From contig NZ_AP018227.1 of assembly GCF_002368095.1 (NCBI RefSeq), forward strand, positions 1,969,359 to 2,033,358: 64,000 nt of DNA. The letters run 5' to 3'. Below are positions 16,413 through 25,800 of the stretch, piece by piece. How positions within the stretch are numbered: position 1 is the stretch's first letter; the number at the start of each line of letters is the position of its first letter. The DNA is from Calothrix parasitica NIES-267 (GTDB lineage Bacteria; Cyanobacteriota; Cyanobacteriia; Cyanobacteriales; Nostocaceae). The translations under genes were made by a program, and so were the position numbers. The notes below the pieces were generated by a model that was not told the origin of the DNA, did no database searches, and worked only from the letters and a program-made list of their open reading frames with translations.

Positions 16413-17627
16413 ATGAGCCATCCGGAAATGATGGTGTCGAGTGAACTACTCGATGAATTTAGAACTTGTACTCAAATACAATATAGTGGCAAATTAAATA
16501 TCAAAAGTTCCAAAGGGCATAAGTGGATATTCTACTATCGATTGGGACGTATTGTTTGGGCTACTGGGGGAACTCATCCCTTCCGACGTTGGCGCAGACA
16601 CATGACTCAACATTGCCCGGAAATTGATATCGACCAAATGCAGCTTAATTCCAAAGATTTATCAACATCTAATGATTACTGGGATTATAAACTGCTCGAA
16701 GTCTTGCATGAAAAACAGAAAATTAAGCGCGAACACATCAACTCGGTTGTAGAAAAGACTATAGCCGAACTGCTATTTGACTTAGCACAACAAGCCCATT
16801 TCAATCAAATTCAGTGCGACCGGACTAATGATGTGATTCTGGAAGCACCGATGAGCTTTACAAGTGCAGATATGTCTCTAAAGTTCATGCAAGACACTTG
16901 GAAACATTGGTCTGAGGCTGGTTTGGCGAATTTTTCTCCAGACTTGGCACCAATTCTCCGCAGACCGGAACAGTTACAGCAGATGGTAAGTCCGGCCGTC
17001 TACAAAAACTTTGTGAATTTGATGAACGGTAAATACACTTTGCGAGATTTAGCCGTCAAAATGAAGCAAAGTCCTTTACCTATAGCTCGTTCGTTATTGC
17101 CTTACGTACTGAAAGGGATTATCGAACTGATAAAAGTCCCCGATTTGCCTTTTAAGATAGGTGATGGACAGCATAAGGCAACTGTGGAAGAGGAACCAGA
17201 AGCACCGTCCGGTCCTCTGATAGCTTGTGTGGATGATAGCCCGCAAGTATGCCAGATGCTCGAACAAATTCTTGTCCCTCAAGGGCTGAGATTTATCAAA
17301 ATTCAAGACCCCGTTCAGGCTTTACCAATTTTAATTGAGAACAAGCCAGACTTAATTTTCTTGGACTTAGTAATGCCAGTTGCTAGCGGTTACGAAATTT
17401 GCGCTCAATTACGTCGGATTTCAGTTTTTGCTAATACACCAGTGATTATACTTACGGGTAGCGATGGTTTATTTGATAGAGTTCGCGCCAAAGTAGTAGG
17501 TTCGACAGATTTTATTACTAAACCTGTTGTTGCTGACAAGGTAATGGGAGTTATACGCAAATATATACAAACTCCGTCACCTACTAAAGATGACTCCAAA
17601 TCGCAACCTTTAGCGTTCGGAAATTAG
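16413..17627 (+). CDS. pixG: PATAN-receiver response regulator, PixG/PatA-type
   Basis: A 404-residue response regulator that opens the phototaxis operon. Residues 1-250 form the PATAN region, with V-S-S-E-L-L-D-E-F, then G-K-L-N-I and Y-Y-R-L-G-R-I-V-W-A-T-G-G-T-H-P. Residues 265-390 are a CheY-like receiver: the acidic C-V-D-D-S, phospho-acceptor Asp in I-F-L-D-L-V-M-P, Thr in I-L-T-G-S and Lys in T-K-P. In Synechocystis, PixG-type regulators act on pilus extension motors. The name follows gene order (PATAN-REC, CheY, CheW, receptor, CheA) as in pixGHIJL and Nostoc ptx; orthology was not tested. It begins 880 nt after its upstream neighbour and is followed by the CheY gene in 210 nt. Confidence 0.85.
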   Translation: MSHPEMMVSSELLDEFRTCTQIQYSGKLNIKSSKGHKWIFYYRLGRIVWATGGTHPFRRWRRHMTQHCPEIDIDQMQLNSKDLSTSNDYWDYKLLEVLHEKQKIKREHINSVVEKTIAELLFDLAQQAHFNQIQCDRTNDVILEAPMSFTSADMSLKFMQDTWKHWSEAGLANFSPDLAPILRRPEQLQQMVSPAVYKNFVNLMNGKYTLRDLAVKMKQSPLPIARSLLPYVLKGIIELIKVPDLPFKIGDGQHKATVEEEPEAPSGPLIACVDDSPQVCQMLEQILVPQGLRFIKIQDPVQALPILIENKPDLIFLDLVMPVASGYEICAQLRRISVFANTPVIILTGSDGLFDRVRAKVVGSTDFITKPVVADKVMGVIRKYIQTPSPTKDDSKSQPLAFGN

Positions 17628-17836
17628 AGAATAAGGCTGATTTTGTATTTATATTTCAGTTTTTCCTTAACAAATTTAAATCTAAATTTGGCATCGGCAT
17701 AAGTATTTTTACTGAAGCTAAATTCGTAAACAGTGCATCAAAATTAGATAAATAATAAGCTTAATATATTGTCTAATATTTCGCTACTCAACTGCTGGTT
17801 TTTTTCATTATTAAATACAATTGATAGGTAATTACT

Positions 17837-18199
17837 ATGAGTACTATTTTAGTTGTTGAAGACGGTCTCACCGATATGCAAAGAATTAGCTCTTATTTAA
17901 AACAAGCTGGTTACAGCGTGATGGGAGCAACAAGTAGTGAAGAGGCTCAGGAAAAAATCACTGAGAATAAACCCGATCTTATATTTCTTGACGTAATTTT
18001 ACCTGGAAAAAGCGGTTTTGAAATTTGTCGAGAACTGAAAGATAATCCCAATACTAGTACTATTCCAGTCGTTTTCTGCTCTACAAAAAATAGCGATGTA
18101 GATAAAATGTGGGGTGATATGTTAGGTGCCGATGCTTTTCTTTCTAAGCCCGTAAACAAGGAAGAATTAGAAGGTGTTTTACTACAACTTAAAAGGTAG
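17837..18199 (+). CDS. pixH: CheY-like single-domain response regulator, PixH-type
   Basis: A 120-residue stand-alone receiver. Phospho-acceptor Asp lies in L-I-F-L-D-V-I-L-P (about residue 52) and the conserved Lys in L-S-K-P. The N-terminal acidic pair is E-D (V-V-E-D-G). The switch region reads F-C-S-T-K-N. It presumably receives phosphate from the CheA of this operon and competes with, or balances, the PATAN regulator for phosphoryl groups, as proposed for PixH. It sits between PATAN-REC and CheW genes on the same strand. Confidence 0.88.
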   Translation: MSTILVVEDGLTDMQRISSYLKQAGYSVMGATSSEEAQEKITENKPDLIFLDVILPGKSGFEICRELKDNPNTSTIPVVFCSTKNSDVDKMWGDMLGADAFLSKPVNKEELEGVLLQLKR

Positions 18200-18259
18200 T
18201 AATAAAATAAATAAATAAAAATAAATGATGTTAATAATTACATGTAAGGAACAATAATT

Positions 18260-18736
18260 TTGGATACGGCAGAAGAAAAGTTTTTGAGCTTTAATTTAGG
18301 CATTAAAGATACAGCTATTATTTCATTGAATAATGTTACTGAAATTTTACCTGTATCTTTAAATGAAGTTTGTAGCGTACCTCAGATGCCAAGCTGTGTA
18401 TTTGGTATCTATAACTGGCGTGGTGAAATGCTTTGGTTGATAGATTTAGAAGAAATGTTGGGCTACTTACCTTATTCCTATGGTAGTAGCTTTGTTTCAA
18501 AAATGATGGCAATTATTTTAGAGAAAGAAGGTAAATCTATGGGTTTGTTGGTGCGACAAATCATGGATATTGAAGAGTTTAATTTAAACCAAATGAAGCC
18601 TCCAGCACCCGAATTAGTTTCTCAAGAAGTTGTTCCATTTTTGCAAGGCTATTTTATTAATTCTTCAGAAGAAATGATTGTGAATTTAGATGCTTCTGCA
18701 ATCCTTCAGTCTCCTTTATGGTCAATTCATAATTGA
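18260..18736 (+). CDS. pixI: CheW-type coupling protein, PixI-type
   Basis: A 158-residue CheW-domain protein that would tether the chemoreceptor to CheA. The family core is visible as F-L-S-F-N-L-G, then S-V-P-Q-M-P-x-C-V-F-G-I-Y-N-W-R-G-E-M-L-W-L-I-D-L and G-L-L-V-R-Q-I-M-D-I. The best start is a TTG at 18260, with an AAGGA ribosome-binding site about 10 nt upstream. No in-frame ATG exists near the N-terminal domain boundary. It lies 60 nt after the CheY gene and 72 nt before the receptor gene. Confidence 0.88.
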   Translation: MDTAEEKFLSFNLGIKDTAIISLNNVTEILPVSLNEVCSVPQMPSCVFGIYNWRGEMLWLIDLEEMLGYLPYSYGSSFVSKMMAIILEKEGKSMGLLVRQIMDIEEFNLNQMKPPAPELVSQEVVPFLQGYFINSSEEMIVNLDASAILQSPLWSIHN

Positions 18737-18808
18737 GTTTAAGTAATAGGAGAACAGAAAAAATTAATACCTCTAATAACGTAATTAAAATATTTTAAGG
18801 TGCCTGTA

Positions 18809-21800
18809 ATGACTAGCGCATATCAAGAGAGTACAGAAAACGGACATCACATCACTAAAGTTGAACATTCCGACACATTGAGCGAATTGAGTAGCACATC
18901 TGCAGATTCTACAACTGAAGAGCAAGGCTTTAAAAATTGGAGAATACAGCTATCTTCAGTTCTTAACCAAATTCGCAAAGCAACAAATTTAGAAGAATTA
19001 GTTCAACTGACCACAGCAGTAGTTAAAGAGAAAATACAAAGCGATAGAGTCATGCTTTATCGCTTTAATTCTTCATCATCCGGTGTTGTACTAGGAGAAT
19101 CAATTGCGAATGGCTGGACTCCTGCAATGGGTGAAACTATTCCAGCGATGATTTTTGGTTTGGATGCTAGAGAAGAATATTTAGAAGCAGTTAGCATCAA
19201 TGATATTAAGGAAGTTGAGCTTACAGCTTATAAAGCCCAAATTTTAGAAAAATTTCAGGTTACAGCTAGCTTAAGCATTCCAATTTTTGTTAAAGATACA
19301 GTCTGGGGATTGCTAGGGATACAAAATTGCGTAACTGCTCGTCAGTGGGAAGAGCGGGAAATTAGCTTGTTATCTCAAGTTAGTACCGAAATTTCTTATA
19401 AATTAGAAAGCTTTGAATTAGAAAAAAAGCTTGAACAACAAGCTCAAGAGTTTAAATCGATAACCAAAGTTATTGATAAAATTCAGCTCGCTTCTAGTTT
19501 AGATAAGCTATTTCGCACTACTACCCAAGAAGTTCGCGAACTAATAAAATGCGACCGTTTAGCGGTTTACCGCTTTGATGCTGATTGGAGTGGTGAATTC
19601 GTTGCTGAATCCGTTGCAAATGGTTGGGTACCATTAGTCGGTCCGGGAATTAAAACTATTTGGGAAGATACTCATTTACAAGAAACCAAAGGAGGTCGTT
19701 ATCGACAGCATGAAACTTTGGTCGCGAATGACATCTATGAGATGAATCACGCACCCTGTCACGTAGAGATTTTAGAACAGTTTCAAGTTAAAGCCTACGT
19801 GATTGTGCCTTTATTTGCAGGACAAAAACTCTGGGGTTTATTAGGTGCTTATCAAAATAGCGGTACTTATGAATGGCAAGAAGACCAAGTAAAGTTACTG
19901 CGTCAAATTGCGATAAACTTGGGAGTAGCTGTATCTCAAGCAGAATTTGCGCGAGAAAGTGAAGATAAATCGCGACAATTAGCAAAGACAGCAGAACGTC
20001 AGCAAAGTCTTATCACCCTAACTCGTAAAATTGGAGAAGGGCTTGCAGCAAAAGTTACAAACTATTCACAATTTAATGGAATTCTCCAAACAACGGTTTA
20101 TGAAGTCCGTCGCTTATTGGGAACAGACCGTACCGTCGTTTACCGCTTTAACGAGGATTGGAGCGGTGACTTTATTGCTGAATCTGTAGGTAAAAACTGG
20201 AAACCTTTTGCAGAAACTGAAATTGACCAAGACTTATTGCAAGAAAACGGTCATTGCGACTCTCTCCGCAGTCTTAACGAAATAAAAAATCAAGATACTT
20301 ATCTTCAAGATAATCAAGGAGGTCGCTATAAAAATAAAACTAGTTTTGTTGTTAACGATGTAGAAAAGGAAGGATTTCCTCCTTGTTACAAAGAGCTTTT
20401 AGACCAATTTGAAGCTAAAGCTTATCTCACCGTTCCTATTTTTCATGGTGATAAACTCTGGGGGTTGCTAGCGAGCTATCAACATGGAGAAACCCGTCAC
20501 TGGGAAGAATTTGAAGTCACTGCAATGGAGCAAATTGCCGTACTTTTAGCGGTGGCCATGCAGCAGTCACAAACATTAGATAAATACCAAGAGCAATCTA
20601 AGAAAATAGAACTAGCAGTCAATCGCGACCGTGCTCTATCTAAAGTCATTGATAAAATTAGACAATCTCTTGACATAGACAGTATCTTCTTAACTACTAC
20701 TCAGGAGATGCGAGCGCTATTAAAGACCGACCGAGTCGCAGTATATCGTCTCAATCCAGATTACAGTGGGGAGTTTGTCGCCGAGTCCATCAGTCCTGGC
20801 TGGCTTCCGTTGGTAGATAGACAACATCAAATTCGACGTTTACAAGAAAGTGTAAATAGCTGTACCCGAATGCGGACTTTATTTCAAAGTAATGAAATAG
20901 GTACAAGTTCTATAGACCCTTACTTACAAACTTCTTTGGGTAGTAAAGGTTCTGAAAATCAATCTTATGTTGTTTCTGATATATACGCTAAAGGATTCAA
21001 CGATTGTTACCTTCAAGTATTAGAACAATATCAATGCAAGGCTTATGCTATTGTCCCTATTTACAAAGGACAAAACCTTTGGGGAATGCTCGCTGCTTAT
21101 CAGAATGATGGTCCCCGCGAATGGGAAGATGAAGAAGTTAAACTGCTCACACAAATTTCAAACCAATTGAGTGTAGCGCTACAGCAAGTTGAATTCCTCC
21201 AACAGTTGCAAACACAATCTTCACAAGTAGCAGAAGCCGCAGCAAGAGAAAAGCAGGCTAGAGAATATTTACAAACAGGAGCGATGAAGCTGCTCTCAGC
21301 AGTTAGACCAGCTTTAAATGGTGACTTGACAGTACGTGCGCCAATTACTGAAGATGAACTAGGTACCATTGCCGATGCTTATAACAACACCTTACAAGCA
21401 TTACGTCAAATCGTTCTTCAAGTACAAGCGGCTGCTCAACAAGTTGCCGAGACTTCCGGTAACAGCAACATATCTCTAAATGGATTGACAGATTTAGCGC
21501 AACAACAGTCTAGAGAAATCAGCGGTGCTTTAACCGAGATTCAACAAATGGTTGATTCTACACAAGAAGTTGTAGCAAACGCCGAATCAGTACAAGTTGC
21601 AGTTCAAAAAGCTAACCAAACCGTAGATTCCGGTGATGCAGCCATGAACATGACTGTAGAAGCTATTCAAGGTATCCGCGAGACAGTTTCTCAAACCAGT
21701 AAAAAGATTAAGCGTTTGAGTGAATCTTCCCAGAAGATTTCTAAAGTAGTAAATTTGATTAGTAACTTTGCGACTCAAACCAACGTACTAGCGCTAAACG

Positions 21801-22255
21801 CAGCAATCGAAGCGACCCGTGCAGGAGAATACGGTAAAGGCTTTGCAGTAGTAGCCGATGAAGTTCGTTCTCTATCGCGTCAATCAGCAGCAGCAACCAT
21901 CGAAATCGAGAAACTGGTTCAAGAAATCCAAGAAGAAACCGGTGAAGTTGCCGTAGCAATGGAAACAGGTATTCAACAGGTAGTAGAAGGAACCAATCTG
22001 GTAAACGAAACTAGACAGAACCTTAACGACATCGTTCACGCAACAGCAGAAATTAGCGAACTACTCCAGAGAATTACCGATGCAACCCAAACCCAAATGC
22101 TGCAATCAGTATCAGCCACAGCATCGATGAAAGACGTAGCCCAAATTTCCCAAAAGACTTCCACAGAAGCCAACAGCATTGCTTCAGTATTCCAGCAGTT
22201 ATCTGAAATGGGACAGGAGTTGTTAGCGAGCGTCAGTAAATTTAAAGTCAACTAA
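18809..22255 (+). CDS. pixJ: Cyanobacteriochrome chemoreceptor (four GAF, HAMP, MCP), PixJ/PtxD-type
   Basis: A soluble phototaxis receptor of about 1148 aa with no membrane helix. Positions below count from the GTG at 18800. GAF1 (50-205) lacks a bilin-binding Cys (Tyr at the site). GAF2 (222-385) has W-E-D, G-G-R-Y and C-H (Cys320), with exactly the AnPixJg2 spacing, so it should be a red/green-type photosensor. GAF3 and GAF4 have the aligned Cys followed by Tyr (529, 736) plus a second Cys in an insertion (486, 688), as in insert-Cys cyanobacteriochromes. HAMP is at about 830-880 and the MCP hairpin tip [24 protein letters not shown] near 1000. ATG 18809 (AAGG site 8 nt upstream) was preferred over GTG 18800. 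Confidence 0.92.
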   Translation: MTSAYQESTENGHHITKVEHSDTLSELSSTSADSTTEEQGFKNWRIQLSSVLNQIRKATNLEELVQLTTAVVKEKIQSDRVMLYRFNSSSSGVVLGESIANGWTPAMGETIPAMIFGLDAREEYLEAVSINDIKEVELTAYKAQILEKFQVTASLSIPIFVKDTVWGLLGIQNCVTARQWEEREISLLSQVSTEISYKLESFELEKKLEQQAQEFKSITKVIDKIQLASSLDKLFRTTTQEVRELIKCDRLAVYRFDADWSGEFVAESVANGWVPLVGPGIKTIWEDTHLQETKGGRYRQHETLVANDIYEMNHAPCHVEILEQFQVKAYVIVPLFAGQKLWGLLGAYQNSGTYEWQEDQVKLLRQIAINLGVAVSQAEFARESEDKSRQLAKTAERQQSLITLTRKIGEGLAAKVTNYSQFNGILQTTVYEVRRLLGTDRTVVYRFNEDWSGDFIAESVGKNWKPFAETEIDQDLLQENGHCDSLRSLNEIKNQDTYLQDNQGGRYKNKTSFVVNDVEKEGFPPCYKELLDQFEAKAYLTVPIFHGDKLWGLLASYQHGETRHWEEFEVTAMEQIAVLLAVAMQQSQTLDKYQEQSKKIELAVNRDRALSKVIDKIRQSLDIDSIFLTTTQEMRALLKTDRVAVYRLNPDYSGEFVAESISPGWLPLVDRQHQIRRLQESVNSCTRMRTLFQSNEIGTSSIDPYLQTSLGSKGSENQSYVVSDIYAKGFNDCYLQVLEQYQCKAYAIVPIYKGQNLWGMLAAYQNDGPREWEDEEVKLLTQISNQLSVALQQVEFLQQLQTQSSQVAEAAAREKQAREYLQTGAMKLLSAVRPALNGDLTVRAPITEDELGTIADAYNNTLQALRQIVLQVQAAAQQVAETSGNSNISLNGLTDLAQQQSREISGALTEIQQMVDSTQEVVANAESVQVAVQKANQTVDSGDAAMNMTVEAIQGIRETVSQTSKKIKRLSESSQKISKVVNLISNFATQTNVLALNAAIEATRAGEYGKGFAVVADEVRSLSRQSAAATIEIEKLVQEIQEETGEVAVAMETGIQQVVEGTNLVNETRQNLNDIVHATAEISELLQRITDATQTQMLQSVSATASMKDVAQISQKTSTEANSIASVFQQLSEMGQELLASVSKFKVN

Positions 22256-22261
22256 AAACAA

Positions 22262-22289
22262 AGTTAGGAGTTAAGAGTTAGGAGTTAAT
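22262..22289. repeat. Heptamer repeat run (ttaggagtt type)
   Basis: Short run of ttaggag/ttaagag heptamers directly after the receptor stop codon. It is in inverted orientation to the aactcct run at 22787-22865, so the intervening four-helix-bundle gene is framed by inverted heptamer arrays. Confidence 0.7.
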
Positions 22290-22299
22290 AATTATATTT

Positions 22300-22360
22300 G
22301 GACTTACGTATTAACAATTAAAGAATTTTTGTTTTTTTATTAGTAATCATACGTAAGTCC
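22300..22360. repeat. 61-bp palindromic element with 11-bp inverted repeats
   Basis: ggacttacgta at 22300-22310 and its perfect complement at 22350-22360 enclose 39 AT-rich bases including a T-run. Palindromes with ggacttacg ends recur in filamentous cyanobacteria. It could form a transcription-attenuating hairpin within the phototaxis operon. Confidence 0.7.
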
Positions 22361-22415
22361 TATATTTTTTAATTCTTAAATAATAAATCATTTTTTGATA
22401 ATAGGAGAGTAACTC

Positions 22416-22769
22416 TTGGCAACAAGTATTATACAAAATAAAAGTTTTGATTTTGCTTTAGAGATAATCCACCTTTACACTCAACTTCAACACCATAAGG
22501 AATATGTAATTTCCAATCAATTACTTAAATCCGGGACGAGTATTGGAGCCAATGTTGAAGAAGCCAGTGGAGGTCAAAGCAGAAAAGACTTTTTAGCAAA
22601 AATGTATATTGCTTACAAAGAAGCCAGAGAAACAAAGTATTGGTTACGGCTACTGAAGCACTCTAATTTAGTAACAATTGATGTAACCCAAGAACTCCTA
22701 ACTATAGATGAAATTATTCGCATTTTGAGTTCAATAGTCAAAACAACCGAACAATCAATTAAAAAGTAG
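22416..22769 (+). CDS. Four-helix-bundle protein (23S rRNA intervening-sequence protein family)
   Basis: A 117-residue helical protein of the S23/TIGR02436 family, first known from intervening sequences of bacterial 23S rRNA genes. Here it is far from rRNA. Family hallmarks are F-A-L-E-I-I-H-L-Y near the N-terminus, then S-G-T-S-I-G-A-N-V-E-E-A, then the K-A-x-x-E-A-R-E-T-K-Y-W-L-R-L-L helix. The start is TTG at 22416 with an AGGAGAG site 8 nt upstream. Biochemical function is unknown. It is an odd member of a Che operon, lying between receptor and CheA and bounded by repeats, so insertion of a mobile-like module is likely. Confidence 0.9.
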   Translation: MATSIIQNKSFDFALEIIHLYTQLQHHKEYVISNQLLKSGTSIGANVEEASGGQSRKDFLAKMYIAYKEARETKYWLRLLKHSNLVTIDVTQELLTIDEIIRILSSIVKTTEQSIKK

Positions 22770-22786
22770 AAAGTAAATAAATAAAG

Positions 22787-22865
22787 TAACTCCTAACTCA
22801 TAACTCCTAACTCCCAACTCCTAATTCCTAACTCCTAACTCCCAACTCCTAACTCCTAACTCTTC
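22787..22865. repeat. Heptanucleotide tandem array (aactcct)
   Basis: About eleven near-perfect copies of a 7-bp unit (aactcct, with aactcat, aactccc and aattcct variants). This is the short tandemly repeated repetitive (STRR) class of heterocystous cyanobacteria. The array ends 6 nt before the CheA start codon and occupies the place where a ribosome-binding site should be. Confidence 0.9.
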
Positions 22866-22870
22866 AAATC

Positions 22871-25800
22871 ATGATTACCGACTCTTCCATTCGCGAACAA
22901 GGATATATTTATTTTCTCAGTGAAGCTCCTGAATTACTGCAAACTATTGAAGAAGAACTTTTCGGCTTAGTTGAAGACCGAAATATTAATAGGGTGCATA
23001 ATTTAATGCGAGCAACTCACACACTTAAAGGTGGGGCTGCTAATGTTGAATTGGAATCAATTAATAAAATAGCTCATTCTTTAGAAGATGTTTTTAAGGC
23101 TTTATATAATCCTGAAGTCGAAATTGATTCTCAATTACATTCTCTGTTAATACAGGCTTTTGAGTGTTTGCAATTATGTTTAACTTCGGAAATAACCGGG
23201 ACTAAAATTGATGATGATGAACTGATGCAGCGAGCTGCTTCAGTTTTTGCCGATTTACAAGATAAGCTCGGTGATGCATTCGGTGCTGAAGCTCATATTC
23301 CAACTTCTGAGGAATTGGGTTTTGATATTGTATTATCAATTTTTGAAACTGGTGTAACTCAACGTATTGATAACATTAATGATTTAGTTAAAAATCCTCC
23401 CGAGACTTCTGAAGTTGCTACTTTTTTACGCACTCAAGCTGAAGTTTTCACCGGTTTATCTGAATCTTTAAATTTACCTGGTTTTGGCGAAATTACACAA
23501 GCAATTATTGCTGCATTAGATGCTGATTCTTCTCAAGCTTTGGATATTGCCAAAATTGCTAACCGCGATTTACAGAAAGCAAGAGAAGCTGTTTTAGCTG
23601 GTGATAGAAAACGTGGTGGAGAAGCGTCGCGCGATTTGCTTGCTTTTTCGCAGCCTGTAGCAATTCATTCTCAGAATAAAGATACGGAAGATTTTAGTCT
23701 ATTACAATCTGATATAGCAGAAGATATTCTTGGAGATGTGACAACTAAATCTTTTCAAAATAAGTCGGTTACTAAATCTTTAAGAACCCAGATAGAGGAA
23801 TTATACGAATTTTTTACAAAAGGGAATATTGATAACGAACCCCTTAAACCAAAATCTGCTAAGTTCCATTTAAAAGTAATTCGGTGTATTTTAGGTTGGT
23901 TTAATCATGAGTTAGGTATTGTCGAAGATAAGCTTGGCTTACACTTACTTATTCCTAGGGACGATGGTAAGGAAAATCCTGTTGAATGTGTTGAGACTTG
24001 GCTGCAAGAATTTCTCGAATTTGTACAAGAAGAATCGGATACTCCCAGTCTTTCTCTTTATCGTCTTGGAGGAATTTTAACAGTACTCGTAGGTGTCGCT
24101 AAATTTAAATGCTATCAAGATAATTTATGGGATTTTTCTATTATTGAAACTTTACAAAGCAAGGTTTCTGATATTGCTAAAGAATATAAAAATTATGCTC
24201 CCGTATCTATAGAAGATAAACAATGGCTTGATAGTCCGAAGTTACAAAATCTATTAGGAATCAAATCAGAAGTTAATCTAACAGTTGAACCTGAAATTCA
24301 AGAGGTTGTCTCTTCTGAGATTGAAACTCCACCTGGAAATATACTTGAAGCAATCTGGGGAGAATCAATAGAATCTGATTTAAATAATAATACTGCTGAA
24401 GAAAAAATTATAGAATCTAAACATTCGTTATTAGATACAAATAATGATGACGATGATGATTCTCCTCAAACAATTATTCAACATCATACTAATCAAGTTA
24501 CCCAAACCGAAAATAAAATAGACAAAAAACCGGCGACTCCCGCTAGAAATTCTAAACTACCTGCATTTGTACGTGTAGATGTAGAAAGTTTACAGCGTCT
24601 CAATTATTTAGCTGGGGAGTTATTAATTCATCAAAAGCGTCGAACTTCCCAAGATGAGCAACTTAATAAAACAGTTAAGCAATTATTTGAAAAGCTCCAA
24701 AGACATCAACAAACTCTAGAGCAATTAAGAGAATTACCTTTTCACGCTCAAAAGACAGTATCGCGAAATACTCTTAATGTTGGCTCTGTAGACTTCGACT
24801 CCTTGGAAATGGATGACTATACAGAGTTTCATTTAGGGTTACACGAAGCTACCGAACAAGCAACACAATTTCAGGAAATTTTAGAATCAGTAGATTTAAT
24901 TATTCAACAATCTGCTCAAGTTCACGATAAGAAACAGCGATTAACACTTGGTATTATTGATAATTTGGTCGAAGCAAGAATGCTACCTCTGGGTAATATT
25001 CTCAATCGTTTTCCTCAGATGGTACAAAACCTTACCAATATTCACGGTAAAAATGTCGAATTGCGACTGAGTGGTGGTTCTGTTTTAGTGGATAAAGCAA
25101 TTGCTGAAAAACTTTACGACCCATTATTGCATTTAGTACGTAACGCTTACGACCATGGCATCGAATCCCCAGAAATTCGCGGTGGTCGTGGCAAATCAGA
25201 ACAAGGTGTAATTGAAATTTGTGCTTACAACCGGGGTTCTCAAACTGTCATTGAAGTTAGAGATGATGGTGGTGGTTTGAACTTCGAGAGAATTCGTACC
25301 AAAGCAATTGAATTGGGGATGCTACGTTCGGATAAAGAATTTGGTACCCATGATTCAAGCTTAATGGAGGAAGAACTATTAGATTGCTTATTTTCTCCAG
25401 GATTTTCGACTGCTGGTAAAGTCAGCGATATTTCCGGAAGGGGTATCGGGTTAGATATTGTCCGCGCTCAACTTCAAGCACTAAATGGTTCTATTGCAGT
25501 TTATTCACAACCCCAGCAAGGAACAACATTTGTATTAAAAATTCCTTTTTCTATGACTACTGAAAAATTAATGATAGTTCAAACTGGAGGTGCTGCTTAC
25601 GCACTCCTGTTAGACAGTATTGCAAAAATATTGCTTCCATCTCCAGAACAAATTAAACACTTTGAAAATAAAAAAGTTCTTTACTGGAATACTGGTAAAG
25701 AAGAACGGATGGTAAACCTGCTCAATCTTTCAGATTTAATGCAATACCATCGTTCATTTGCTGTAGAAAATACTTTACAGAATCAACCTACTATTAACAA

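Noticed and set aside
22416-22769. Intervening sequence within a 23S rRNA gene
   Set aside because: The protein family suggests it, but no rRNA sequence surrounds the gene.
22787-22865. Tandem array considered as CRISPR
   Set aside because: Unit is only 7 bp with no unique spacers; it is a heptamer STRR repeat.
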